NCBI GenBank assembly: GCA_004154925.1
Contig: QJNS01000030.1
Coordinates: 310,001-374,000 of the forward strand
Source: Monosporascus cannonballus
Lineage: Eukaryota; Ascomycota; Sordariomycetes; Xylariales
Direction: 5' to 3'
DNA: 64,000 nt
Shown here: positions 34,992 through 48,300 of the stretch, in pieces
Layout of the letters: each line of letters begins with the position of its first letter
Numbering within the stretch: the first letter of the stretch is position 1
Made by a program: the position numbers and the translations under genes
The notes under the pieces: generated by a model
What the model was told of the DNA's origin: nothing
The model's input: the letters and a program-made list of their open reading frames with translations, nothing else
The model's database searches: none

Positions 34992-37579
34992 TTTGCTTTA
35001 ATTATTTCGTTATCTAATTATTATGTTTAACGCGTAATCCGAAATATCGGTTTTTAGTTTAACGGGGTAATTTGGATCGTACATAATTAGTACTGGCTCG
35101 CTAATAATCGCATCCTTAATATTTTAAAATGTTTTTTTCGTTTTTGGCGTCCATTTAAATTCTTTTTTTTTTCGTAAAATTTATTAAGGGTATAATTATT
35201 ATGCTAAAATTCCGAATAAATTTCCTGTAGTAATTGGCGAATCCAAAGAATATTTGTACTTTTTGAATTATCGTTAACGTTTATTATTTTATAATTATAA
35301 TAATTTTTTTAAGATTTATTTTAATATATTCTGGTATAATAATATGCCTTAAATATTTTATTTTTTATATATAAAACTAATTTTTTTACGTCAATAAGTA
35401 ACTTTACGTTTTATAAAACTTAAAGAACTTTATGAACGTATCCTGCATATATTTTTTCTATTTCCGAAAAAATAAAAATATCGTCGAGGTAACAAACGGC
35501 GAAAATATCAAGGTATTTTCGTAATATATGGTTAATTATTCGCTGGAAAGTTGCTAATACGTTCGTAAATCCTATTAATATAACTAAATATTTAAATAAT
35601 CCGTATTTTATCTTAAAGGCTATTTTTTATTTATGTCCTTTTTTAATTTTAATAAAGTTATATTTATTTTTAAGATCGAATATTATAAATTATTTGGTTC
35701 CGTAAAATCGTTTTTTTATTTCCGTAATTAGAAATAATAATATTTAATTTTTAACTATAATATTATTTAGTTATTAATAATTAACTATAAGTCGCAATTT
35801 CTTATTTTTCTTAGGTACGAAAAATATCGGGTATTTTATTAATAATTTCGAAAATCAAATTCATTTTTTCTATAACCGATTTTCCAAATATTCCTTAAAA
35901 ATACGTAATTCGTTTTTATTAAGATTATAAATACAGTAGAACTTTGTCGAAAATCCTTTTTTAAGGATTATTTCATAATTTTATTCGCTATATTTTAATA
36001 ATTTCGTATCAAATTTGTTCTTAAAAATTATTCGTATTTATAATATTATGGTAATATATTAATTAGATTTTTTAATTCCTTGGGCTGTTATTTTTGTTAT
36101 TTTAAATCGTTATTTAATTATTTTAATTTCGCTTTAATAATAATAATACGTTATATTTTTCTTTAATATCCATTTTTTTTCTTATATTTTGTTCCTTTAG
36201 GTAATAAGGTATTTGTCGTATCCTTATATTTGTATTTGTCGCCATTATCGATCGAATGTTAAGATTTTAATTTTTTTTGTTTATTAACAAAAAGTAAAGT
36301 AAATTTTATCTGGCCAGTTTTGCCGTTAATCAAAATTCCGTACTGGCGTATCTATAGTAATTTTAAGATCATATCGTAATTCCCGAATAAAATAATATCG
36401 AAATTAACCGTTTAGTATTATCCTTTAACAAAAATTTTAAAATAATTAATTTCGCGTATAACTTTTCCGTTATCGTAGGCGATTTCTTAACTTTCGGTAT
36501 TCGTTATTATGTAAGGTTCCAATTTATATCTTTATGGCAATTTAAACTTATTAACCATATCTGGTATAATATAATTTCTGCCCAAAGTTCCGTAATCCAT
36601 TATTATAATATACCAATACGTTCTAATTTATATATCCAAAGTAATAAAATTATTAACGTTTTTTATTATTACGTTTAAAGCCTTTTTTGGAAATTCCTTT
36701 TAATTTCTTTAGGTTTCGTTATTTTACGGCTTTTTTATAAATAACCTTTTTCTTTTAATTTCTGTTTGAATTTGTTAAGCCTTATTTGTATTTTTTCGTT
36801 TAACGCGTTTAGTTGTTATATTTGTTATTATTGTCGGCGTACTATTCCTTTAAACCGTATTAATTATTTCTGGTTTTTTTGCAATTTTTTTCCTTATTAG
36901 GTAATTTGTTTTTTTATGTTTACGACGGCATCTTATTATGCATTATTTTAACTATTATTCCAAAGATTTTTTGTAAATTGGCGTATTTTTTCTTTAATGG
37001 CTTTCCTTTTGTAAAAGTTTATCATAAATGCCAATTCGAAATAAAAATCCGTAATAGTTTTTTAATAATGCTTTTTTACCGTACGTTAGATTAACTCCTT
37101 TTCCGTTTGGTAATTATACCATTTATAATAATAAAAGGGGTTTTCCTGCGGATATTACTTTTCTTTAGGCCAACTTTTTGTTTCGGCCAGTTGTTGGATA
37201 TCTCCTAGGGCTATGGTTCGAAATTATCGATACCATTATTTATTATTTTTGTTATGCTCGGTACGGTTTGGAAAATTAAATCCTTCTTAATATATACAAA
37301 TAATACACACGTAAATATATTATTTTCATTTTTTGTAATTAGGGTATTTTCGTCGTCGATAATGTATAACATATATTTTGCCATATCGATTGGGTATTCC
37401 GGGGCAAAGCTTTTCTGTCTAATCCCGATATTTGTATAACCATCCTTATAACGTTTCTTATTATATTTGCGATATTTATTAAACTAATTTTCTGGTTTTT
37501 CGTATTCCGCGTTAAATTTTTTATCGTAATAATCCCCATTAAACTTTTCGTTATAAGCCTGATATATATTTGGTTTAAA

Positions 37580-37801
37580 TTATGTTAATAACTTTGTTAT
37601 TTTTTCCTTAATTATTTTTAAATTATTTTTCCGGTATAATGGTCTAGTTATTTTACCGTGATTTCTTAAGTTTTTTGTATTTATAAGCCTTATGTTCCAT
37701 TTTGCCATAATTAAAACATTTAATCTGGCTCTAATCTTATTTATGGGTAACGCCGAATTCCATCGGTTCTGGTGCCGTTCCGTAAAAAATAAGGGGTGCA
37801 T
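37580..37801 (-). pseudogene. gag C-terminal fragment of the nested gypsy element
   Basis: A short open frame on the - strand begins in the Gag region (ALPINKIRARLNV). The neighbouring frame across 37660-37740 gives the zinc knuckle as FNHGKMEHKAYK, so the open stretch has drifted out of the true frame by a small indel or mutation. The true Gag is not intact. Confidence 0.55.
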
Positions 37802-38583
37802 TTTTTTCTTCCCTTAATTAAACTTGTTATATCCCGAACGTAAGGCATATTATTCTTTTTTTTCCTCTCGTTTTTTAAATTATTAATTATTAAATATTAA
37901 ATATTTTTATAATATACCGGTCCAGGGTAATTAATCGTTCGATTCGAATAATTTTATTTTTTATATTATCCTTTAACTTTTTGTAAAACATATTAATAAA
38001 AGCGTCGGCTTTATTATTTCCTTATCCTGTTTTAACCGCAAAATTTTTAAAAGTTACGGCGTATTTAAACGCGGATCTTTTTTATCGAAATTATAAAAGT
38101 TATTAAGCCGTTAATCGTTTTTTATCCGGATTGCCGAAATTATCGCGTATTTTATTTTCGAAATTGATATAAATTAAAAAAATCTTATTAATAAAGTCCT
38201 CCTTATTTGCTTTTTTTATTTTTAAGAAATTTTTTATAATGGGTTTAAATTAATTAACCGTATTTCCTATTAGGCATATTCTTATTACTAGGACCATATC
38301 CGCTGGGTTAGTAAAATTTAAAAAGCAAAGGTAAATTTGTACCTAAATTAGGAAGGTTTGAAAGTTACTTTTTTTATCGTAAGGTTCTGGTTTTTTCGGC
38401 TTTATGCGGGCGAAAAAGGGTTGAGTAAATGGCGTAGCCTTAAGTTATCGAACTTTTTTTTCCAGCTTCCGAATTCGAGCCTAAAGCTATTAACTAAGGA
38501 TTTTCTAAATATTGGTTAATATTTTGACAGTTATTAAATATTATTCAGAATCTGACGGTATTAATAAACCAAAACTTGTAACA

Positions 38584-38978
38584 TATAACGGCTTTGCGAT
38601 TTAACCAATTATTAATCCTTAAGTCGACGGGTTTATGTTAATAAGAATATCGTAAGAATTTAAGTAATAAATATAATAACGTATTACGTTTCGTAATACT
38701 AAAAGTACCTTAAGTAACGAATTATTATTGCAAATTAAAGCTATCTAAATTATGGAATTAATAAACGTATATATCCTTGTTTTGGCTTAAGGTGTTTAAA
38801 CGGCTTAAACCCTTAAGACCGTTAAGCCCTTTGAGCTTCTCTGCTGGCTTAAGGGGCTTAAGGTACTTGGCGCCTTAAGACCTTTGAGCCAGTTACGTGA
38901 CATTTTGGCTTGGGTCGGAACTGACCTTTTCGTGGTTCCGACCGTCTGAGAAGAAGCCAAGACCGTTAGGTCATAACA
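38584..38978 (-). repeat. 5' LTR of the nested gypsy element
   Basis: 395 nt, identical in length to the partner at 32226, starting TATAACGGC (RIP-altered TGTAACGGC) and ending GGTCATAACA. The TAATG target duplication follows directly. Confidence 0.88.
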
Positions 38979-38983
38979 TAATG

Positions 38984-39560
38984 GGATTTACGAACGTATT
39001 AGTAACTTTTTAGCGAATGGTTAATTACGTACTACGAAAATATCTCGATATTTTTATTATTTGCTATTTCGACGATATTCTTAGCTTTTCGGAAATAAAA
39101 AAAACATACGCAGGATACGTTCATAAGGTTTTTTAAGCTTTACAAAACGCAAAATTACTTATTAACGCAGAAAAAAGTTAATTCCATACATAAAAAGTAA
39201 AATATCTGGGACATATTATTACCCTAAAATATATCAGGATAAACCTTAAGAAAATTGCTATAATTATAGAATAACAAACGCCATTAACAGTTAAGAAGGT
39301 ATAGGTATTCCTTAGATTCGCCAATTACTATAAGAAATTTATTCGAAATTTCAGCAGAATCGCCATACCCTTAATAAATTTTACGAAAAGAAAGTTTAAA
39401 TGGATGCCAAATACGGAAAAAGCATTTTAGGATATTAAAAATATAATTATTAATAAGTTAATACTAATTATGTACGATTTAAACCGCCCCGTTAAGTTAA
39501 AAATTGATATTTCGGATTACGCGTTAAACGTAGTAATCGGATAACGAAATAAATAAGGTA
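38984..39560 (+). pseudogene. Second half of the outer gypsy reverse transcriptase
   Basis: Resumes the pol frame interrupted at 32220. The active site reads YFDDIL near 39065-39080, with both Asp residues retained, followed by the connection region and LKIDISDYALNVVIG at about 39500, the start of RNase H. Stops interrupt the frame. Confidence 0.8.
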
Positions 39561-39784
39561 AATTGTACCTTATTACATTTTTTTCGTATAAATTAAAAGG
39601 AACCCAATTTAATTAAGGTATTCCAGATAAAAGATTTATGGCTATTATTATAGCATTTCGAAAATTTAAGTATTTCTTAAAAGGAAATTTGTATTAAGTT
39701 AAAGTTTATACGGATTATTAAAATCTTACCCGATTTATTACGATTAAGGAATTTACAGGACGATAATTTCGTTATGCGAAAAAA

Positions 39785-39979
39785 TTGGCGAACTTCGACT
39801 TTATTATTATTTACAAGAAAAAATTAGAAAACGGTAAAGCAAATACTTTAAACAAACGATTAGACTTCGAAAAAAAATTGGTCAAAATTAGCCATACAAT
39901 TTTCGATATCATTATAAAAAGATATTTACACTTACGACAAATTGCGACGATTCGGGCAATACCTAATAATATGCATTAA
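39785..39979 (+). pseudogene. RNase H end to integrase N-terminal fragment (outer gypsy)
   Basis: The frame starts ANFDFIIIYKKKLENGKANTL, clearly the pol segment after RNase H in which the family has L..Y.F.I.Y..G..N..ADALSR. It then runs into the integrase N-terminal region. Part of the dead pol frame. Confidence 0.75.
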
Positions 39980-41170
39980 AAAATCTAATAATATAACGAT
40001 AATCTCTCGGAAAACCAAAAAAGGATAAAACATAAATTCCAAAGAAATATCAAAAGGATTTAATACGAAAAATATACAAATATTAATTACATAGATATTT
40101 AAGGATTTATAAAACCTTAAAAAGGCTTTAACGTATATATTCCTTTTTAAGAGTAAAATTAACGGTACGGAAAATTATATAATAATACGATATTTGCGCC
40201 AAAGTAAAGGCTCGACGACATAAACCATACGAAAAGTTATAGCCATTACCAGTTGCAAAGTAATTATGGTACTTAATTACGATTAACTTTATTACCAAAT
40301 TTCCTATGTCAGAAAATTTAATTACGAAAATATATTACGACAGCATTTTCGTAATCGTCGATTAATTTACGAAATTTTCTTATTTTTTATTATATTATGA
40401 GGATATAAACGCCGAATAATTAGCATATATTTTTTAATTATATTTTTAGCATATACGGATTATTAATCGATATTATATCAGATAAAATATTAATATTTGC
40501 ATTAAAATTTTAATAAGGCCTAATAATATAAATCGGCCTAAACTATAAATTATTTAACGTATTTAAACCTTAGATGGATAAATAAATAAAATAAATAAAA
40601 TAAATAGACCAAATTTTAAAAACTTATTTACGATATTACATTAATTATTTGTAAAGTAATTAGGTTAAAAGTTATTAATTGCATAAATAACTTATAATAT
40701 TAGTTATTATAAAAGTATAAAAATAACGTTTACGAACTTAAATTTTAGTTTTATTTTAAAATTTTATAAAAAAGTACGCGGCGACGATTAAATTAGTATC
40801 AAAATAATTTTTATATTAAAATAATTACGATGGTTATATTAAGCAATAAAGATAGAACTAAAATTCGTACAGAATTAAATAAATAAATATTATAACCAAA
40901 AAAGGTTAAAGGAATTAATTTTTGAAAAAAGGGAAATAATTTTTTCGTTACCAAAAATATTTAAACAAAAAAACTTAACAAAAAATCCGATTTCAAATAT
41001 ATCGGTCCATACAAAATCGTTAAAAAAATCTTAGAAAATAATTATTAATTAGAATTTTTACTAAAAGTTAAACTCCATTTAATTTTTTATATTTTTTATT
41101 CGAATTAATAACAAATATAATTAAAATATATACGGTATAAAACGATATGGAAATGGAAAATAAATAGGTA

Positions 41171-41293
41171 TACGAGGTGGAGAAAATTTTCGATATATAA
41201 AAATAAAACGGATTTACTTAGTACCTAATTAAATAAAAAAAATACCTAAATTCCGAAAATACCTGGGAATCTGCCAAAAATCTTATTGGTGCC
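41171..41293 (+). pseudogene. Chromodomain remnant at the integrase C-terminus (outer gypsy)
   Basis: The frame reads YEVEKIFDI at the start and NTWESAKNLIGA at the end, with stops between. This is the chromodomain pattern (Y.VE.ILD.R ... YLVKW.GY ... TWEP..NL) that defines chromoviruses and directs integration to marked chromatin. The left gypsy element has the matching stretch near 4955-5060. Confidence 0.7.
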
Positions 41294-41429
41294 TAGCGCT
41301 TATTAAAAAGTTTTTATTAATAACGGCGGAACCACCCGAAATAATGGTATCCCAGTTTACAAAATCTAAGGAGGGAAGCCTTTGGTTTACCGTATTTTAA
41401 TTAATAACGTTTATTTTTTTTAAAACCTA

Positions 41430-41854
41430 AATCTCGATTACGGATTCCGATTCCAATTACGCAAAGTTATTGGAATTATTTAAGGATTAAAGGGTAAAAT
41501 TAATAAGTTTCGTACCTTAAGATTGATAATATTGACGTTAATAATATATACGAAAAAAACGCGCAAAAGTTTTAGATAAAGATTTTTCGGCCGTTAGTTT
41601 TTTTTCTTTTAATTTTTTCGATTTTGCGATATGGCGATTAATTATGGAAATAGGGATTTTTATTCCGTTATACGAACGATTTTGACGGATATATTCCTTA
41701 TAATGAAAAACTTTATTTATTATTTGGTAATTAAGCTACCGAATAAAATAAAAAAATAAGGTATTGCGTTAAAATTTTCGAGTTTAATTAAATTAGCCAG
41801 GGCAAATCGCTATTCGGATTTACGAAAATGACGTTTAGATATACCGGAAGACAT
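41430..41854 (-). pseudogene. antisense accessory ORF of the outer gypsy element
   Basis: Starting at an intact ATG (41854) on the strand opposite to pol, the frame reads MSSGISKRHFRKSE, a stop, then RFALANLIKLENFNAI. Further on it runs through a region aligning with the Cys-cluster and charged helix seen at 5240-5629. It lies between the chromodomain and the 3' LTR. Conservation of the frame in an independent copy, and RIP-type stops at Gln-like positions, suggest it once encoded a protein. No function is known to me. Confidence 0.5.
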
Positions 41855-41928
41855 ATTAAAGGTATGCAAAAAAAACTTACCAGAAAAAAGGAAATCTTGG
41901 GAATAAGATTTTGGGAAAGGGAAGATCG

Positions 41929-42331
41929 TATTACGACCTAATAAGTTACGGCCTCCAGAAACAGTCGTAATAAGAAGGCCAAGAAAATTATGTGAATCAG
42001 GTTACGGCATGGATCACCAACTCACTGGTGGTAAGCCAGTAAGCCGGATTACTAACTTACGGGTGGTAAGCCAATAAGCCGGATTACTAACTTACTGGTG
42101 GTAATCTAGCTAATAAAATAAAAATATATATACTTATTAATTCCATAATTTAAATAGTTACAGTTTGTAACAAATTACTTATTAATATTAATTGTTTGTA
42201 ATAAGGTATTTCCGGTATTAAGAGACGTAATACGTTACTATATTTATTGCTCAGATTCTTACAATATTTCTATTAACATAAACCTGTCGACTTAAGGTTT
42301 AATAGTTGGTTAAACCTTATAGCTCGTCATA
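41929..42331 (+). repeat. 3' LTR of the outer gypsy element
   Basis: 403 nt from TATTACGACC (RIP-altered TGTTACGACC) to GTCATA, followed by ATTAC. Three 35-bp tandem units lie at about 42009-42110. Confidence 0.88.
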
Positions 42332-42336
42332 ATTAC

Positions 42337-45300
42337 CGCCTTTATCTATTATTATAGCCGTACCCTTAAAAAATTGAAACAATTTATATTGCGGCTTAAT
42401 TAATATTACAAAATAAAATAATTTTATAAAACATTATAATAATATTTAATACCGCTTAATATTTCTTATTAACTTATAATTAATATTATCCGGATTTTAT
42501 TTCCGGTTTTTATTAATATATTTTATAAATATAATAAGCAAAAACTTCACGGTATTCTCAAATTAAAGTATAGATTGTATAATAAATACCGTTCGATTTC
42601 GTTAAATATAATTAACGAAAACGAAAATATTATTGACGGTATTTATAATATTTATCGAAAACATTTTTAAAAAATATATAAATTTAATTTTTTTGTTCGG
42701 TTTTCGAAACGGTTTTATCTTATTTATAAAAATTAAAAAATAATTAGTTATATTCGGAAAATACAGGCTAATTAAGCCAAAACAGCCGATCTATATAATA
42801 AGAAACGGTAATTCTTTTTTAATTTTGCTTTATTTTATATATAAATAAATTGTTTACTTATAATTATACGGATTTATTAGCCCGATAATACAACCGAAAC
42901 GTATAAAATATAATTATATTAAAAATTATCAAAATTCCATTTTTTCGAACTTTTTATTTTTTTATATATAATATTTATATATTTGCGTTATTTTAGCAGG
43001 AATTACGTATCCGATACGAATTATATATAAAAAAAATATTTAATATATATAAAACCTTTTGGAATATTTTAATTAAAAACTTTTTTTCGAAAGCCGAATT
43101 TACCGAATTTATAAAGTATACATGTTCCCGGTTAACCATCGCCGAATTTAAATTTATTATGCATAATATATTTTTTAAATATTTTAATTATGCCGGATAA
43201 ATAAGGGAGGTATTACGGGATTTTAATTAAAACGCGTTAATAAATAAGAATTTTTTTAACGAAAGTTTTCTATTATTATTTATTAATTTTACGTTACTTA
43301 ATAATATAAATAATTTAACGGATAATTTATCAATATTTTATTTTTTAATTCGGAAATATAACTTACTTATATTATTTATTAAGCGGCATAATCCTAATTA
43401 AAACGTATTAAATAAAACTTTTTTATTAAATAATTATAAGGCCGAAAATATTTTTAATATGGCCGATAGTTTATAAAACGATATACTTTTTAATATTATT
43501 AAAAATATTAATTAATTATTAATTAATATTATTTTTATTAATAAAAAAGTACGAAATTATTATCGTTTTTTCTGAAATTCAAATATATTTATGTTTTTTA
43601 TATATTATACGATATAATAACGTTAATTATGTTAAACGGTGAAAACCGATATTATTATTTTTTATGGGGTCGGTTAATTTAATTACAGTAAAAAAATATT
43701 TTAATTTAATTAAATATTATATTTTGTAATATTAAATTAAGTTTTTATTTATTTCATTTTAATATTAAATCTGGTTTCGATAAAATTTAAAGGAAAAATT
43801 TGAAAAATATTTAATCGAAAGAGCGAATATTATAATTTATGGCTTATTAGCGAATTCCGCCGGTCGAAAAATAATATATATAATATTAATACTATTTTTT
43901 TCTGAAATTTATTTTTAATTAGGTACTGTATATCCTTATAATGCAAATTCTATATTTATTATATTTTTTCACGAAATAAACGTTATATAATTCGGGATTT
44001 TGGTAACGAAATCCTTAAACGTATTTATTTTTTGCTTCGGAATTTCTGGCTTATTAAAAGATATTTGTTTCGGATTAAAAAGGATAATTAAAAATCCAAA
44101 AATATTTTGGTTATGGGCCGTAAAATTATGGAAATTAAATTTATCGATCTTAATAATACCGTACTTATTATTAATAATATAAATAACCTTAATTAATTCA
44201 ATATTGAAAAAAATGAAAATGAATTTGTAAATATTTTTAACGTAATTACCCGAAAAGTTCTTAATATTAAATTCGTTAAAAATAATTTAATTTAAAATAA
44301 CTGTAATATCCTATATACGAAAAGAAAATTATAGTTTTATGATATATATTATCGATAATTTAATTAATAGTTTTAATTAAAGCGGTCCGTTATCATTATC
44401 GTGATTATCAGATAAGCAAAATAAGGATATATCGGATATAAATAAACCGTTAACATAAATGTTTATATTTTGATTATTTTATAATATATTTTCATATAAA
44501 TAATATAATATTTATATTATAATATTAATATTAATATAATTTTAATATTTTTAAAATCATAATTAATTAATTTCGGGATCCTTGTATATATTATTATAAT
44601 TACTTAATTATTATATTAATATAACTTATTTACTTCCGATAATAAAACCGTAAATAAAAAAATAATATTTCATAATACGGTATACGGCATAATTATTAAC
44701 GAAATTAATACAAATAATTAGGTTTATAATTTAAGTAATCTTAATTAATTATATCTTATTTAAACGTTTTGGTTTTTATAAGATTATATAAGAATATTAT
44801 ATTATTTATAACTAAATATAATACATAATTTCGGATTAATCCGTATATCCCGTTTATAACTAATTTATTAATTAACATTTTTTAAGTACTTTTTAAAATT
44901 CTTTCTTTTAATTCGTTTTTGCGTATTATTATAATTTATATATTAATAATTCCTTTTACGTTTTTGTGTTCCAAACTTTTATTCGTTTTAAATATAATAT
45001 TTACGTTTAAATTTCCTTAAAAACTTTATTCGGATTATATAATAATGCCGAATATTTATAAATTGCATTTAAATATTTTTCGTTACGTTTTTATACGTAA
45101 TTTGCATATTTATCACCCGTATGATTCCGTAAATTATAATATCCATAAAATAACAATACAATATGTATTTTTTGGCCAAATATCCCGGTCCATAAAATAA
45201 TAAACCTTTTTTTGTATTATTTATATAATATCCGGTTTATATAACTTTTTCGTTAAATTACGAAAACAGTAATTAATCAAAAACCCATAATTAATTTAAT

Positions 45301-48300
45301 AATTTAATAACTTATAAAACCTGTATAATCCGTTATAATGTAAATTTTGTTTTACCGGTTATTATTACGGAAAATATTTCGTAATATTACCGACTTTACA
45401 TATTTTTAATAATTATAAATTTTTTTAATTAATATACATTTTCATTAATATCAAAACATAAAGTATTTACTTTTTTCTAATTTTTCGCCATATTAATATA
45501 ATTTTATAATATATACTTAATATTGGAAATTAATTACATATAATATATATTTCCCCTAAAAAATATCTTATATTTTAAAATAATTAAATATTACTTAATT
45601 AATATAAAAATGCCTTAATCGGGATTACGTTATTAGTTTCGCCTTATCGCAAATTATTTTAATATTAATTCCGGTTATTTTTTAATTAAGGATTTTATTA
45701 TTTATTTTTGAAAAATAATTTCAAAAATAAATTATTTTTATTTAAATGTTTATTCCGGTTATTTTTAATCCGAAATTTTGTTACCGGTTTTTAAAATTAT
45801 TTTGTAAAAGTAAATTATTTTTTAAAAATAAATTATTTTTCGGGAATATTATTAACGAATTTAATTCCTTTAATTAAGCGAATAAGGTTTTTTTGGTTTA
45901 TTCGGAATATATTATTAAGAATTATAATAATTATTATATTGTAAATAACGTAATTTTATATATTAAAATAAAATAAATATTTAAAATTATTAAAAATTAT
46001 AATTAAATAAATAATATTAATTATATATTAAATAATCATAATAATTATATTTATTATATATTTAATTAAAATAATTTTATAAATTATATTAAGAAATTTA
46101 TAATACAGTATAAAATTTATATAATTTATATATAATTATTAAATTTTTTCCTTATATATTATTATTTTGTTATAAAAAATAATACTAATTTTTTTATTTA
46201 TATTTAATAACCTATATAACTTTTATAATTTATATATTTATAATAACATAATCCTAAAACTTATATATATTTTGATTTTAATTATATATATTATTTTAAG
46301 ATATTTTTATAACTTATAAATTATCCGTAAGTTTTATTTATATATTATATATCATTATATATTTTTTATTAATATTAATAATATGTTTAGTAATTATTTA
46401 ATATATAAAATTTATTTTATTTATCATATTGTGTATCTTTTATTTATATTTTTAATTTTAAGTAAGCTAATTTTATATTGGTAAATTTATAATATTATTA
46501 AATCTTTTAATTATAATTACTTATTTATATATACCTAACATTATATAATTAGTATTATAATAATATTGCCGTTTAATAAAGCAAAATATGGTAGTTATAT
46601 TTAGAAAATATATAATAATTTAATAAAAACTTAAAATATATATAAAAATCGTAATAATGTTAAATTAACTTTCGATATAAATTATATTAATTACGGCGTT
46701 ATTTTCCGTATTTTATTTTCTGCTATATATATCGTCCTTTTAAATTTTGCCTTAATTTATAAAATAAGTTTTTCTTAAACCAAATAATTATTTGGCAAAA
46801 TATTAATATTATAAAATCTTTATAAAATAAATTTTATTACTATATATTAAAAAATATAAATTACTTACCGTTATATATATATTAACGTATATCTTATTTA
46901 TAATAATTTCGGAATAATACTTTAATAAATATTCCGGGATTTCAATTATATATATATATATTATAAAAATTAATAAAAAATACATGTATATATTTTAATA
47001 ACTTTTAAATTTTGTTTTTACTAAACCTCGAAAGAATTATTAAATAATATATAGCATTATTTGTTTTTTTTTCTTATATTAAAATATAATAATAAAAATA
47101 TTAATACCGATAATACGGATTATTAAATAATAAGTTTTTAAAATCGCAAAATAAATATCCTTTATATTATAAATTTAATTAACGCATATTCTTTAAAAGA
47201 ATTATATAATTCGGGCCGTTAGCCGTTTTTAGGAATTTATAATACATAATAATTTACATAATATAAATAATATTAGGAATATAGTAATTTTGTAATTCCG
47301 ATTAAAAGAAATATAAACTCGTAAAATAATTTATAATATATATTATGAAAACGTTATTTTAATAATATTAAACGAAAGAAATTTATAATTATACGTAATT
47401 TATTGCTAAATAAATAACCTTATATAAAAATTAGATTTTCAAATACCGCGGTATATTTGGTATTAATATTAAGGATTTCGGCGGTTATCCGGAATATCTA
47501 ATTATTATTATATTTATATAAAATTTTAATATAAAGGAATTCCTAAAACCAACTAGAGAAAAAACAAAAAAATCCTTAAAACCAGCCGGAGATTCAGTTA
47601 CGCCAATAAAAAGAAAACGCGGCGAAAAAAAAAGTTGAATCCGGCCGCTAACCTTTATTAAAGGAACTAAAAATCCCTGATTCGAAAAAAAATAATTATT
47701 AAAATTTTTAACAAAATAACGATAAGGTATATAAGAGGCTTCAAAAAATATTAGTTTTAATTACAAAAAAGTAAAGTTATAAAGTATAATTAATAAAAGT
47801 TTATTACAAATCCAGAATTTTAAATATTTCGAATTAATATTTAAAAAAAACGGATACCGGAATAATTATATTAATAACGAAAAAATAACCTTTTTAATAT
47901 TGGCAAAAAATTGTCTATATTATTTATTTATCCGCATAATCGATCCCTTACCTTAATTATTTAACATAAGCCAAAATACTTTAAAGATTAAAAAAAATTC
48001 AAAAATTAATATAATAAATTTAAAAAAAAAACCAAAAAATAAGATTTAGAAGATTTTAATTTGGCGTTATGGATTAAGGGCTGTAAATTAAAAAGATAAT
48101 TTACTAATAATTGCAATAAATTATAATTTAAATCGCGTAATATAAAGGTTGATTAATTTTCTTAATTAAAAAAATTTATTATATATTTATTACGCCATAT
48201 AATTAATCCGGATTAAGACGAATTAATATTTTGTATAAAGCTTATTAAATTAAGGATTAATCAAAATAACTAATTTAATAAATAAATAATATATTCATAA

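Larger units (their letters stand above)
32226..38978 (-). mobile_element. Ty3/gypsy chromovirus nested inside the outer element, reverse orientation
   Basis: The 395-nt LTRs at 32226-32620 and 38584-38978 flank the body. The target duplication TAATG lies at 32221-32225 and 38979-38983, and the outer reverse transcriptase resumes directly after it. On the - strand the order from the right is gag (leader near 38480, zinc knuckle near 37660-37740), reverse transcriptase (LDDIF near 35470-35500) and RNase H (34788-34991). The internal leader matches that of the outer element, so the bodies are one family, but the LTR middles differ. CTCCC-rich sequence right of 32620 is the polypurine tract on the other strand. 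RIP has broken all frames. Confidence 0.9.
28852..42331 (+). mobile_element. Ty3/gypsy chromovirus, full length, split by a nested relative
   Basis: Its LTRs are 28852-29219 and 41929-42331, and the 5-bp target duplication ATTAC lies at 28847-28851 and 42332-42336. The internal part runs gag (zinc knuckle near 30079), reverse transcriptase (first half to about 32220, second half from 38984), RNase H, integrase (IFVIVD then FTKFSYF near 40340-40400) and a C-terminal chromodomain (41171-41293). The reverse transcriptase is split by the element at 32226-38978; removing that insertion leaves about 6.7 kb, a usual chromovirus size. A purine-rich GGGAAAGGGAAGATCG precedes the 3' LTR. All frames carry RIP-type stops. 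Confidence 0.9.
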
